Made by a program: the position numbers and the translations under genes. Positions 43,272-51,933 of a stretch of 64,000 nt of DNA are shown here, piece after piece. The stretch is from Niallia endozanthoxylica (GTDB lineage: Bacteria > Bacillota > Bacilli > Bacillales > Cytobacillaceae), in contig NZ_VYKL01000014.1 in NCBI RefSeq assembly GCF_008710145.1, positions 92,206 to 156,205 of the forward strand, given 5' to 3'. Positions within the stretch are counted from its first letter, which is position 1. Each line of letters opens with the position of its first letter. The notes beneath the pieces are model-generated. The model was not told the DNA's origin and ran no database searches. It was given only the letters and a program-made list of their open reading frames with translations.

Positions 43272-44411
43272 TTATAAGTCCATCTCTTTGGCAATAATCT
43301 CTTTTTGAATTTCATCAGCACCGCCGCCAATTCTCATTAATCGGGCATCACGCCATTCTCTGGAAATTGGATATTCATTCATATACCCATAACCGCCGTG
43401 AATTTGTAAGGCTTTATCGGCCACTTCATAATAAACCTTAGAAGCTAGTAATTTCGCCATCGATATTTCTTTAACCAGCACTTCGCCTTTATCATAGTGA
43501 GCAGCTGTATTATATAAAAGAGCACGGGCCGCTTCGACTTCGGTGTTCATTTCAGCCAAGTAATGTCCAAGGACTTGGTTCTTGGACAAGGATCGGCCGA
43601 ATTGTTCCCGTTCCTTTGCATATTGTACGGCTAAATCCAGACACCTTTGGGCACCTGCCACACAGGCAGTCGCTTGAATCAAACGCTCACCATTTAATTG
43701 CCACATCAACTGCTTAAAACCTTCTCCTTCTTTACCTAGCAAGGCACTATCAGGAACAAAGACATTTTCCAGGAAAATTTCAGCCGTATCTGATGCATGC
43801 ATTCCGACTTTTTCTAACTTACGTCCGACCGTGTATCCTTCTAAATTACTGTCCACCAAAAAGATACTAAATAACGGTCGGCCATTTTTTTCTCCTGTCT
43901 TTGCGATTAAGATTTGATAATCGGCTCTTATTCCATTGGTAATAAAAACCTTGGATCCATTTATGATCCAACCGCCATCTGTTTTCGTAGCTGTCGTCCG
44001 TAATCCGGCTACATCTGATCCAGCAGAAGGTTCGGTAATACCAAGTGCAGCAATTTTTTCACCGGCAATGGAAGGCGCCAGATAGTTTTGTTTCTGTTCT
44101 TCTGTACCGAATTTTAAAATGGGATTCGTTGCCATTAAGGCTTGTACATTAAATGCCATCCCTAAACCTGCACAGCCTGATGAAGCAATTTCCTCTGTTA
44201 CAGTCATGGCTGCGAAATAATCCATGTTGCTCCCGCCATATTCCTCAGGGTAGCGTACGCCAAATAACCCCATTTGCCCCATTTTTCTAAAAATCTCATT
44301 AGGAAATCCATTCTTTTCCCATTCTTCAATATTAGGAACAATTTCCTTTTGGACAAATTTGCGAACTGTTTTTCTTAATTGTTGATGATTCTCCATTACT
44401 GCATACTTCAT
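43272..44411 (-). CDS. Acyl-CoA dehydrogenase, isovaleryl/citronellyl-CoA type
   Basis: A 379-residue flavoprotein. ALGITEPSAGSDVAG and GSKVFITNG are the family signatures, with AREQFGRSL-like KEREQFGRSLS and QIHGGYGYMNEYP in the C-terminal domain. The catalytic base appears to be the glutamate of LNGERL, as in isovaleryl-CoA and long-chain dehydrogenases, because the usual C-terminal position (YEGT) is a glycine (GGGADEI). This fits a branched acyl-CoA. I start at the ATG at 44411 behind GGATGG; a TTG 33 bases earlier is less likely. It is the first gene of the operon and is preceded by leader element A. Electrons would go to EtfAB. Confidence 0.9.
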   Translation of the reverse strand: MKYAVMENHQQLRKTVRKFVQKEIVPNIEEWEKNGFPNEIFRKMGQMGLFGVRYPEEYGGSNMDYFAAMTVTEEIASSGCAGLGMAFNVQALMATNPILKFGTEEQKQNYLAPSIAGEKIAALGITEPSAGSDVAGLRTTATKTDGGWIINGSKVFITNGIRADYQILIAKTGEKNGRPLFSIFLVDSNLEGYTVGRKLEKVGMHASDTAEIFLENVFVPDSALLGKEGEGFKQLMWQLNGERLIQATACVAGAQRCLDLAVQYAKEREQFGRSLSKNQVLGHYLAEMNTEVEAARALLYNTAAHYDKGEVLVKEISMAKLLASKVYYEVADKALQIHGGYGYMNEYPISREWRDARLMRIGGGADEIQKEIIAKEMDL

Positions 44412-44493
44412 ATTAATTCCATCCTTTACCTTTTCAAATTTCAATCAATCATGCTCCATTTACGGGGGTAACAATCCTCCTTTTTCCAAACCA

Positions 44494-44598
44494 ACACAAA
44501 AAGCCCAGCAAAAAATAGCGTACACGCATTTTTTTGCTGGGCTTATTTACGAAAAGAGATTGGCTTTTTTTGAAGAGTCAACCCCAATAAATAACAGC
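44494..44598 (-). promoter_or_regulatory. Repeated leader element, copy A, before acyl-CoA dehydrogenase
   Basis: Read on the minus strand: GCTGTTATTTAT, TGGGGTTG, a variable loop, CAATCTCTTTTC, GTAAATAAGCCCAGCA, then the second terminator arm and TTTTTGTG. Structure 1 pairs GCTG-TTATTTAT with GTAAATAA-GCC-CAGC, plus an inner GGGGTTG/CAATCTC stem. Structure 2 is a terminator, AAGCCCAGCAAAAAA against TTTTTTGCTGGGCTT (44499-44544). The two structures compete for GCCCAGC. It ends 83 bases before the gene start. Confidence 0.75.
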
Positions 44599-44619
44599 TT
44601 TTATTTAATTCTTGACTTT

Positions 44620-44648
44620 ATTTTATAAATAAGCCAGTTTAAAGTCAA
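44620..44648 (-). promoter_or_regulatory. Sigma-A promoter driving leader A
   Basis: TTGACT, 17-base spacer, TAAAAT on the minus strand. Transcription should start near 44613, about 15 bases before leader element A. Confidence 0.78.
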
Positions 44649-44777
44649 GGTTATTTTCGGAAAATATCAAAAAATGTAATAACTCTATAAAAATTTCTAA
44701 AATAAGACCGCTTTTCTTCTTATAATTCAATCTTTCTATTTAAAAAGATAAATTTTGTCATTGCTTTATTTTTTATA

Positions 44778-44806
44778 TTGACATTTATATTTATTTATCA
44801 TAAGAT
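44778..44806 (+). promoter_or_regulatory. Sigma-A promoter driving leader D
   Basis: TTGACA, 17-base spacer, TAAGAT. Transcription should start near 44813, about 20 bases before leader element D. It is divergent from the promoter of leader A. Confidence 0.78.
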
Positions 44807-44833
44807 TCTGATAGTTCAAATAAATATGAAAGC

Positions 44834-44928
44834 GCTGTTATTTACGGGGGTATCAAAAAATATCTCTCTTAGTAAATAAGTCCAGCATAAAGTTCTCTTT
44901 TTACTTTATGCTGGACTTATTTTTTTTC
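44834..44928 (+). promoter_or_regulatory. Repeated leader element, copy D, before MFS transporter
   Basis: GCTGTTATTTAC, GGGGGTAT, loop, ATATCTCTCTTA, GTAAATAAGTCCAGCA, followed by a terminator of AAGTCCAGCATAAAG and CTTTATGCTGGACTT with eight T after it. Structure 1 (GCTG-TTATTTAC with GTAAATAA-GTC-CAGC) competes with the terminator. The inner stem sequence differs from copies A to C, yet pairing is kept. Downstream, 44929-45116 holds two small hairpins (CATCCC/GGGATG and TGTCC/GGACA) and a short reading frame at 45057-45071 behind AAAAGGAGG. Confidence 0.78.
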
Positions 44929-45116
44929 GTAATAGGAACAGTTGTACCATCCCTCTTACTGGGATGTCACAATATACTGCGTTGTCCGAAGAATGGACAT
45001 ATGATGGTAAATTACATTTCTACACGATCTTATTAATAAAAGGAGGCGATTAGCTAGTGAAATCTACATAACATCTTTATCTTTTTAAATATTTAATACT
45101 ATTAAAAAGGGGTTGA

Positions 45117-46397
45117 ATGATTGTGTCTAAAAAGGGGAAAAAACTACATTATGCATGGTGGATAGCAGTTGCCTGCTGTGCGATTTATGCAGGAAGCGTC
45201 GGAATTGTTGTTGCATGTGCTGGATTATTCTATAAGCATGTGAGTACGGAATTGGGTGTCGGTACAGCTGATATCGTTTTTTATACAACACTTATGTATT
45301 TTGTGATCACCATTACCCTTCCTTTTGCAGGAAAAGTCTTTGAAAAAATTAATATGCGTGTACTATTATCCGTTGCTGCACTAACGGATGCCCTTGCATT
45401 TGGATTAATGGGCACTTATACATCTGTTTATCAATTTTATGTTTCTGGTGTAGTACTTGGAATCGCCAACTCCTTTTTAATTTATGCAGCCGTGCCGTTA
45501 ATTATTAATAACTGGTTTAAGGTAAAAATGGGAACGGTTCTAGGACTGTCCATGACATTTATGGGAATAGGCGGAGCAATCTCTGCTCCATTTGCCGGTT
45601 ATCTCATTGAAACCATTGGATGGAGACCTTCTTATATGGTGCTTGGAGCGATTGTTGCCGTCATCACCCTTCCATTTACCATTTTTGTCATCCGAAAGGA
45701 TCCAAAAGAAAAGAACATGACTGCTTATGGGGCGGAATTTGCTGAAGAAGCTTCCAAGAATGTTGTGGAGGAAACAGGAACTTCTTTCAAACAGGCCATT
45801 AAATCCGTTCCCTTCTATGCGTTATTTATTTTTACAGGCTTTTTAGGTCTTGTGGTAACAGTAAATTTTCACATCCCAAATCATCTTCTATCAGAAGGAT
45901 TTTCTACTTCATATGCTGCTTCTGTCGTTACGTGTGTCATGATTGGACAAACATCCGGGAAATTCCTAATCGGCTGGTTAAACGATAAAATCGGCATAAA
46001 GTTTACAAATCTTATTGGAATTGGTTCAGGTATGACCGGAATCCTGTTCATCTTATTTAGCGGAACCTTGGGTGGTGCTTCTATCTATATTGGCGGACTT
46101 CTCTTTGGTATTGGGTATTCCTGCAGTACGCTGTTACCTCCATTCATGATTAAAAACATTTTTGGAAATCGAGATTATGCATCCATCCTTTCCATGATCA
46201 TGTCAGCGTCTACTTTAGCGATTGCTCTTGGAACAACAATTTTTGGATTTGCTTATGACATAACGGGATCCTATTACGTAGTATTCCTTGTCGTATTATC
46301 CATCCAAGTTTTATCTATTCTAATAGGTTTCATGTTACTTAGAAGAAAAACTGCGGCAGCCAATAATGAAACGATTTTAGCTGTTAATGAGAATTAA
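45117..46397 (+). CDS. MFS transporter, oxalate:formate antiporter-like
   Basis: A 426-residue 12-helix MFS protein whose N terminus LHYAWWIAVACCAIYAGSVGIVV is typical of the monocarboxylate/oxalate-formate antiporter group. AAAAAGGGG precedes the ATG. It is a clear paralogue of the transporter at 54777-56024 (same HYAWWI start, FMGIGGAI, GWR-(S/T)YMVLG, GNRDYASI). Its leader carries element D, so it is likely co-regulated with the acyl-CoA operon and may import the carboxylic acid substrate. Confidence 0.87.
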   Translation: MIVSKKGKKLHYAWWIAVACCAIYAGSVGIVVACAGLFYKHVSTELGVGTADIVFYTTLMYFVITITLPFAGKVFEKINMRVLLSVAALTDALAFGLMGTYTSVYQFYVSGVVLGIANSFLIYAAVPLIINNWFKVKMGTVLGLSMTFMGIGGAISAPFAGYLIETIGWRPSYMVLGAIVAVITLPFTIFVIRKDPKEKNMTAYGAEFAEEASKNVVEETGTSFKQAIKSVPFYALFIFTGFLGLVVTVNFHIPNHLLSEGFSTSYAASVVTCVMIGQTSGKFLIGWLNDKIGIKFTNLIGIGSGMTGILFILFSGTLGGASIYIGGLLFGIGYSCSTLLPPFMIKNIFGNRDYASILSMIMSASTLAIALGTTIFGFAYDITGSYYVVFLVVLSIQVLSILIGFMLLRRKTAAANNETILAVNEN

Positions 46398-46516
46398 TTA
46401 TTCCAATTGACGGTGTGTTTACACTCTAGTCGTTTTAGTTCGTTGATTGACATAAGGTAAATCGTAGTCCTTTAACATTTTATCTTGTTAAACAACTTCA
46501 CGTAGAATATTTAATC

Positions 46517-46550
46517 AAAAAAGCTCTAGTCTTTCTGCTAGAGCTTTTTT
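46517..46550 (+). terminator. Terminator of the MFS gene
   Basis: AAAAAAGCTCTAG, loop TCTTTCTG, CTAGAGCTTTTTT. Confidence 0.88.
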
Positions 46551-46594
46551 AATAAAGAAAGCGAGCAATAAGATTATTATAGGCGGTGTTTAAT

Positions 46595-47266
46595 ATGATA
46601 AAAACAATGATTCTACTTGGTGCTCATACAGGACAAAGCAGTGAAGATTTTGAATCCTCTTATCTTGATTCACATGTAAAAAGTGTAGCTGCCAATGCTA
46701 ATGTAAAAGAGTATACGGCAAATGTCATCAAGGAACCAACGCAGGAAATGATTGATACAGGCTGGGGGTGGGGCGGAGTAGATGATTCCGGAATTTTAGC
46801 GATTGATGAGGTTTGGACAGATGGTACTATTGATGTTTTATCTCTGTATCGAGAAATGAACGTAATTGGTGCATATGAAAGCAAACAAATAATCCTACGT
46901 CCTTGTTATCCAAAATGGCCGATTGGAGAAAAATCCCGCTGGATTAAACGAATGGGTTTATTAAAATGCTTTGACGAGCAGCGTCCTGAAGATTGCTTTG
47001 CCTATTGGGAGCATATCCACGGTCCGAAAGCATTGTTACATCATATCGGCTCAGGAATATACGCTCAAAATCATTTTATTGAAACCATTAAACCTGCTCC
47101 GATCAACTGGAATGGATCTGTGTCGCTTTGTTACTGGAATATTGATGCTTTTCAATATGGACATTTCAGCAGGCCAGATTCTATGGATGTAATCAAAGAG
47201 GACGGTTCTCATTTCATGGATGTGTTCCAAGCGCTTTATGCTGAAGAATATGTAATGAAAAAATAA
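46595..47266 (+). CDS. EthD-like tandem ferredoxin-fold protein
   Basis: A 223-residue protein that looks like two EthD-type alpha/beta-barrel units in tandem. The first half starts MIKTMILLGAHTGQSSEDFESSYLDSHVKSVA, with an S-H pattern like the (H/F)xxYWxxxHxxL motif. The second contains FDEQRPEDCFAYWEHIHGPKALLHHIG. EthD-domain proteins accompany monooxygenase and ring-modifying pathways; the function is usually unknown. I start at the ATG at 46595 after a weak GGCGGTG. It is read toward the LysR gene at 47376. Confidence 0.7.
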   Translation: MIKTMILLGAHTGQSSEDFESSYLDSHVKSVAANANVKEYTANVIKEPTQEMIDTGWGWGGVDDSGILAIDEVWTDGTIDVLSLYREMNVIGAYESKQIILRPCYPKWPIGEKSRWIKRMGLLKCFDEQRPEDCFAYWEHIHGPKALLHHIGSGIYAQNHFIETIKPAPINWNGSVSLCYWNIDAFQYGHFSRPDSMDVIKEDGSHFMDVFQALYAEEYVMKK

Positions 47267-47375
47267 GTTTGCTAAATAATGGAATAGCACTAATTCTCAA
47301 AGTGCTCAATAAATTTTAAATTAATGTATAATAAGTTATATATTAATACTATTCGGGTAATAAAAGGAGTTCAAA

Positions 47376-48272
47376 ATGGAGCTTTTACATTTAAAGTATT
47401 TTCAAACAGCAGCTAAATATGAACATATGACAAGAGCTGCCGCTGAGCTTAACATCTCACAGCCAGCATTAAGCAAGACGATTGGACGGTTAGAAGATGA
47501 GCTAGGAGCACCTTTATTTCATAGACAAGGAAAACAGATTTATTTAAATGAGTTTGGGAAAGCTTTCCTAGAACGGGTAAAACGTATATTTTTGGAATTA
47601 AACGAAGGCGCCCTTCAAGTGCAGGATATGAATAGCCCTGATAAAGGGATCATATCCATAGCCATGACATTACCGCATATTATGCCCAAGTTTTTTGGAG
47701 AATTTCTCAAAGATCATCCGCAAGTCAAAATTAAGCATAAACAAGCTTCCATTTCCGAAATGAAATATCAATTAGAAAATGCTGAACTTGACATCTGTAT
47801 CTCTACCAGTCCAATTATAGGTGAAAATATTGAGTGGGTTCCGTTACGGGAAGAAGAAATATTTTTATCTGTTCCCCCTACCCACCGATTAGCAAATCAT
47901 AAAACGATCGATCTTCGTGAAGTTTCTGATGAAAGGTTTATTAATCTATCACAAGGCTATGGATTTAGGGACATTACAGATAAATTTTGTAAAGAGGCAG
48001 GATTTACACCGAACGTAGCAATTGAAGTGGAAGAATCCTGGACGATTCAACCTTTGGTAGAATTAGGCCATGGAATTTCCTTTATCCCTAATCTCTCGAT
48101 ACTTCGGGATTCAGCACCTAATACTGTGCGCATTAAAATCAGTCATCCAGTTTGTAAAAGAACAATCGGGATTGCTTGGAATCCCAATCATTATCTATCA
48201 AAGGCTGCGTTAGAGTTTCGTGAGTTTTCTATTGAATTTTTTAAACATAAAGTTAATGAATATATTATTTAA
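47376..48272 (+). CDS. LysR-family regulator (first of a paralogous pair)
   Basis: A 298-residue LysR regulator with N-terminal LKYFQTAAKYEHMTRAAAELNISQPALSKTIGRLE and a C-terminal effector domain ending with the GHGISFIPNLSIL segment. AAGGAG precedes the ATG. It is a paralogue of the regulator at 52918-53814 (LKYF-TA-----M--AA-EL-ISQPALSK). It is not divergent from a target; likely targets are the adjacent transporter and SDR/ligase operons. A TATAAT lies near 47327. Confidence 0.87.
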   Translation: MELLHLKYFQTAAKYEHMTRAAAELNISQPALSKTIGRLEDELGAPLFHRQGKQIYLNEFGKAFLERVKRIFLELNEGALQVQDMNSPDKGIISIAMTLPHIMPKFFGEFLKDHPQVKIKHKQASISEMKYQLENAELDICISTSPIIGENIEWVPLREEEIFLSVPPTHRLANHKTIDLREVSDERFINLSQGYGFRDITDKFCKEAGFTPNVAIEVEESWTIQPLVELGHGISFIPNLSILRDSAPNTVRIKISHPVCKRTIGIAWNPNHYLSKAALEFREFSIEFFKHKVNEYII

Positions 48273-48357
48273 ACTGAGTCAAGAGTCTGGTGAAATGATT
48301 CATATTAATTTAAACATTAACCAAAAAATACCATACAGAACCCTTTTAATGGTAAAT

Positions 48358-48405
48358 AAAAAAGAATCCATTTTGAAAAAGATTGATCAAAATGGATTCT
48401 TTTTT
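48358..48405 (+). terminator. Terminator of the LysR gene
   Basis: AAAAAAGAATCCATTTTGA and TCAAAATGGATTCTTTTTT form a long stem-loop ending in six T, about 85 bases after the stop. It could also serve the convergent SDR gene. Confidence 0.85.
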
Positions 48406-48472
48406 GTGTATTAGATTAAAATTTATATACAAGATAGGTTATTTTCTATATGTGAAATCTAACATTCACATC

Positions 48473-49246
48473 TTAAAGGGCTCCCATTCCACCATCCACT
48501 CGATATTGTGCACCAGTGATAAACTTGCTTTCATCAGATGCAAGGAATGATACTAATGCCACAATATCGCTTGAATCTCCATAACGTCCTAACGGAATAG
48601 CTTTAGAATAAGCTCCTTTGACAGATTCCGGATTATCCGGATTTGCTTCGGCTTCTATTGAACGCATCATCTGAGTATCTACCGGTGACGGGTGAATGGA
48701 ATTCACACGGACATTTTTACGCGCTACTTCTAATGCAGCCGTTTTCGTTAATCCAACTACCGCGTGTTTAGAAGCTGCATAGGCTGCCATTTTAGGAGAT
48801 CCCCTTAAACCGTCAATAGAAGAAGTATTTATAACACTGCCATTTTCTTGTTTAATCATGACCGGAAGCACATGTTTAAGACCCAAGAATACACCCCTAG
48901 TATTTACAGCATACACTTGATCAAAATCATCTACTGTCTGTTCGATTAAAGACGTTCTTTTACCTGTTATGCCCGCATTGTTAAAGAAAATATCAATTTG
49001 TCCGAACTGTTCCATTGCTTTCTGAACATAATTCTTAACATCTTCTTCTTTGGATACATCTGCTTGAACGATCACTACTTCTCCGTAAGAAACAAGCTCT
49101 TCCTTAGTTTTATTAAGAGAGTCTTCAAATAAATCAACTAAAACTACTTTGGCACCTTCTTTTAAAAAGGTTAAGGCTGCTTCTTTCCCAATCCCTCCAG
49201 CCCCACCGGTGATTACCGCTACTTTACCATCGAATTTCCGCATCAT
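48473..49246 (-). CDS. Short-chain dehydrogenase/reductase
   Basis: A 257-residue classical SDR: TGGAGGIG cofactor motif (about residues 13-20), NNAG near 90, and S-Y-K with YAASKHA near 156-162. The C-terminal FITGAQYRVDGGMG is typical. The aspartate after the second strand (LVDLFED) suggests NAD specificity. It is the last gene of the MaoC/ligase/SDR operon. The substrate is unknown, likely a hydroxy or oxo intermediate of the branched or cyclic acid pathway. Confidence 0.82.
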   Translation of the reverse strand: MMRKFDGKVAVITGGAGGIGKEAALTFLKEGAKVVLVDLFEDSLNKTKEELVSYGEVVIVQADVSKEEDVKNYVQKAMEQFGQIDIFFNNAGITGKRTSLIEQTVDDFDQVYAVNTRGVFLGLKHVLPVMIKQENGSVINTSSIDGLRGSPKMAAYAASKHAVVGLTKTAALEVARKNVRVNSIHPSPVDTQMMRSIEAEANPDNPESVKGAYSKAIPLGRYGDSSDIVALVSFLASDESKFITGAQYRVDGGMGAL

Positions 49247-49317
49247 AATCTCTCCTACTCTATCTAATCTTTTAGGGCTTACATTAAAGTGCCTCTTTAC
49301 TCATTTAGTACAACTAT

Positions 49318-49345
49318 AGTAGGACAAGGAGCTCCTTGTCCTACT
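49318..49345. terminator. Perfect 28-bp palindrome between the two SDR genes
   Basis: AGTAGGACAAGGAG followed directly by its exact complement, CTCCTTGTCCTACT. On the minus strand it lies 12 bases after the stop of the upstream SDR gene and about 70 bases before the next gene. No strong T-run follows, so it may be an inefficient terminator or an mRNA end. Confidence 0.5.
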
Positions 49346-49356
49346 AAACATTTACG

Positions 49357-50100
49357 TTATTGTGCCGTGTAACCGCCATCAATTACTAATTCAGTACCAG
49401 TGACAAAACGTGACTCATCAGAAAGTAAGTACATGGCACCGTATGCAATATCTTCGGGAGTACCCAAGGTAGGCCATGGTGTCTTCTCTTTTAATGGATG
49501 TTGACCGTTTTGTACTTCTGCCATGGCTGTTGCAATAACACCAGGATGAATTGAATTAACTCGGATATAATCTTTCGCTAATTCTATTGCAGCCGATTTT
49601 GACATTAACCTTATGGCTCCTTTAGAGGAATGATAAGCTAAAGACGTTGGGCTTCCGACAAGCCCCCAAATCGAAGATATATTGATAATCGAGCCGCCGC
49701 CTGATTTCTTCATCAACCCTGCTCCATGTTTCATTCCAAGGAAAGTACCGTTCGTGTTAATAGATTGGATTTTTTCAAACTCCTCAATTGACGTATTTAA
49801 AATCCCGTTTCTAATTAAAATCCCGGCATTATTTATTAATCCGTCTAGTCTTCCAAATCTCGTTTCTGTTTTTGCAATAACGGATTCCCACTCCTCTTCC
49901 CTTGAAATATCATGTTTCAGTGTGAGAATGTCTTCCTGATGATCTTCAATTAAGGAAACGGTTTCAATTAAACCATCCTCATTCACATCCGTTAATACTA
50001 GTTTCGCACCATGTTTGGCAAACAATTTCGCTTCTGCTCTACCTTGTCCACCTGAAGCGCCGGTAATCAGAATTACTTTTCCATCTAATCTATTATTCAT
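49357..50100 (-). CDS. SDR resembling cyclopentanol dehydrogenase
   Basis: A 247-residue SDR with cofactor motif TGASGGQGRAEA, NNAGIL, SSIWGLVGSP and catalytic Y-x3-K in AYHSSKGAIRLM. The stretches INTNGTFLGMKHG, IRVNSIHPGVIATAM and ELVIDGGYTA are very like cyclopentanol dehydrogenase CpnA. This suggests oxidation of a cyclic secondary alcohol, although SDR specificity is hard to predict. It follows the ligase by 30 bases. Confidence 0.82.
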   Translation of the reverse strand: MNNRLDGKVILITGASGGQGRAEAKLFAKHGAKLVLTDVNEDGLIETVSLIEDHQEDILTLKHDISREEEWESVIAKTETRFGRLDGLINNAGILIRNGILNTSIEEFEKIQSINTNGTFLGMKHGAGLMKKSGGGSIINISSIWGLVGSPTSLAYHSSKGAIRLMSKSAAIELAKDYIRVNSIHPGVIATAMAEVQNGQHPLKEKTPWPTLGTPEDIAYGAMYLLSDESRFVTGTELVIDGGYTAQ

Positions 50101-50129
50101 TCTTTATCCCTCTTTCCTCTTTTTTTATA

Positions 50130-51863
50130 TTAAAATACTGATTTAATTGTTTCTTTCTCATCTAAATACCATTCTTTTAATTTAAACTTTTGTATTTTTC
50201 CCGTTCCATTGATTGGAAGTTCTTCTTGAGTCACAAACCTAATATACTTAGGAATCTTGAACCGGGCTAATTTATCAGATACATATGAGAGCATTTCTTC
50301 CTTTGTAGCACTTTCACCTTGTTCCAGAACAATCCAAGCCATTCCAACTTCGCCCATTAATGGACAAGGTACTCCTATTACATAGGCTTGATTTACTTTT
50401 GGATGACTTGTAATAATATCCTCAATTTCTTTTGGGGCAACATTCTCTGCACCAATCCGATAAATTTCTTTAATTCTGCCAGTCAATGAAATGTATCCGT
50501 TCTCATCGATGACACCTAAGTCACCTGTATGCAGCCAGCCGTCACTATCGATTGTTTTTAATGTTTCTTCCGGTTTATTGTAATATCCCTTTGTTACCAT
50601 TGGTCCTCTGCATATTAATTCCCCTTCCTTTCCAAATGAAAGGATTTCACCCGTATCAAGGTCCGTTACTTTAAATTCAATATTTTTTCCATTCAGCTCT
50701 TTTAAGCCCACATGCCCGCCTGGGATTGGACGGCCAACATATTGATTTAAATAATACAACTCATCAGTTGGATCCGTTTGTAATACGCCAGCAGCAATTT
50801 CTGTCATTCCGTACCCTGTATTTAATTCTTCTATCCCCATGTCCTCTTTTAAACTTTTCCAAATATGTGCAGGCACTTCTGAACCAGCACAGTACATCGA
50901 TTTTAAACTCGAGATATCATATTCTTTTAGTCGATAGGCATTCAGTAGTCTTAACCCTATTGTTGGTACACATAGAATATCTTCAACTCTGTGTTTCTCA
51001 ATGATAGAAAGCGCTTTATATTCTTCAAAATCATGTTGTATGATGATACAGCCGCCTACCATCGATACGGCTACAAGCCCTACAATATAACCAAAACAAT
51101 GATAGAATGGAATCGGTACAAAGATTCTTCTTCCTTCTTGATAGCCTCTGCTTATACTTGTTCCTAGGGCACTTCTCCAGATCATATCATGTGTAACCAG
51201 TACTCCCTTAGGTAATGATGTTGTACCAGAGGTATACATAATATCTGTAACGTCTAATACATGATCGTTACTATCTTTCTCATACCTTACTAAAAATTCA
51301 TTTGATTGATTGTCTGCTATGGAATGAATGAGTTCATAAAAATCTGTCGTACCCTCATATGTTTTTCCTTCGGGTGAAAAAACAATAATTCTTTTTAAGT
51401 TTGGAAACGTTGATGATTGTTTTCCTTCGAATACTTCTGGACAAAGTTCTTTTAAGATGGATACATAATCAAATTGATTCCATCTGTCCAGCGTAATAAT
51501 ATAAGAAGAGTCAGATTGACTGATTAAATAACTTAGCTCTTCCTTTTTTAATCGGTAGTTCAATGGTACAGTAATACAACCGGCAATGGCACTGCCCAAC
51601 TTTGAAAATATGAATTCAGGGTAATTAGGGAAAATTAATGCGATGTGGTCTCCTCTTCTTACTCCCAAATCCATCAAACCTGCAGCTAATTTGATTGATA
51701 AATTTTTCGTTTCATTATAAGTCCAGGATTGTTCTTCACCGATAATATACACATTTTCTTTGTATGTTTCGGTCATCCTAAAAAAAAGATTTTGAATAGG
51801 TTCTGGATTCCAATTTTTCGAACGTTCTTCGAATTTGGTTCTTCTTATCTCAATTGATTCCAT
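50130..51863 (-). CDS. Acyl-CoA ligase (AMP-forming)
   Basis: A 577-residue ANL-superfamily enzyme. Motif A3 is YTSGTTSLPKGV, A5 is NTGYGMTE, A7 is GWLHTGDLG, A8 is GRIKEIYRIGAENVAPKEIE and the catalytic C-terminal lysine is in INGTGKIQK. It would activate a free carboxylic acid to its CoA thioester with ATP, feeding the acyl-CoA dehydrogenase and hydratases. It follows maoC on the same strand, downstream of leader elements C and B. Confidence 0.88.
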   Translation of the reverse strand: MESIEIRRTKFEERSKNWNPEPIQNLFFRMTETYKENVYIIGEEQSWTYNETKNLSIKLAAGLMDLGVRRGDHIALIFPNYPEFIFSKLGSAIAGCITVPLNYRLKKEELSYLISQSDSSYIITLDRWNQFDYVSILKELCPEVFEGKQSSTFPNLKRIIVFSPEGKTYEGTTDFYELIHSIADNQSNEFLVRYEKDSNDHVLDVTDIMYTSGTTSLPKGVLVTHDMIWRSALGTSISRGYQEGRRIFVPIPFYHCFGYIVGLVAVSMVGGCIIIQHDFEEYKALSIIEKHRVEDILCVPTIGLRLLNAYRLKEYDISSLKSMYCAGSEVPAHIWKSLKEDMGIEELNTGYGMTEIAAGVLQTDPTDELYYLNQYVGRPIPGGHVGLKELNGKNIEFKVTDLDTGEILSFGKEGELICRGPMVTKGYYNKPEETLKTIDSDGWLHTGDLGVIDENGYISLTGRIKEIYRIGAENVAPKEIEDIITSHPKVNQAYVIGVPCPLMGEVGMAWIVLEQGESATKEEMLSYVSDKLARFKIPKYIRFVTQEELPINGTGKIQKFKLKEWYLDEKETIKSVF

Positions 51864-51933
51864 TTTTTCACTTCCTATTACCGTTTTCTTTATTAAACAT
51901 GCATAGCCTATAACAATGTCTAACCATTATTTA

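Noticed and set aside
44494..44928. Leader copies A and D explained as two ordinary terminators, or as inverted-repeat ends of an inserted element
   Set aside because: Each has its own promoter just upstream, conserved blocks beyond the terminator stem, and pairing kept despite sequence change. There is no flanking duplication or transposase, and other copies occur singly or in direct tandem.
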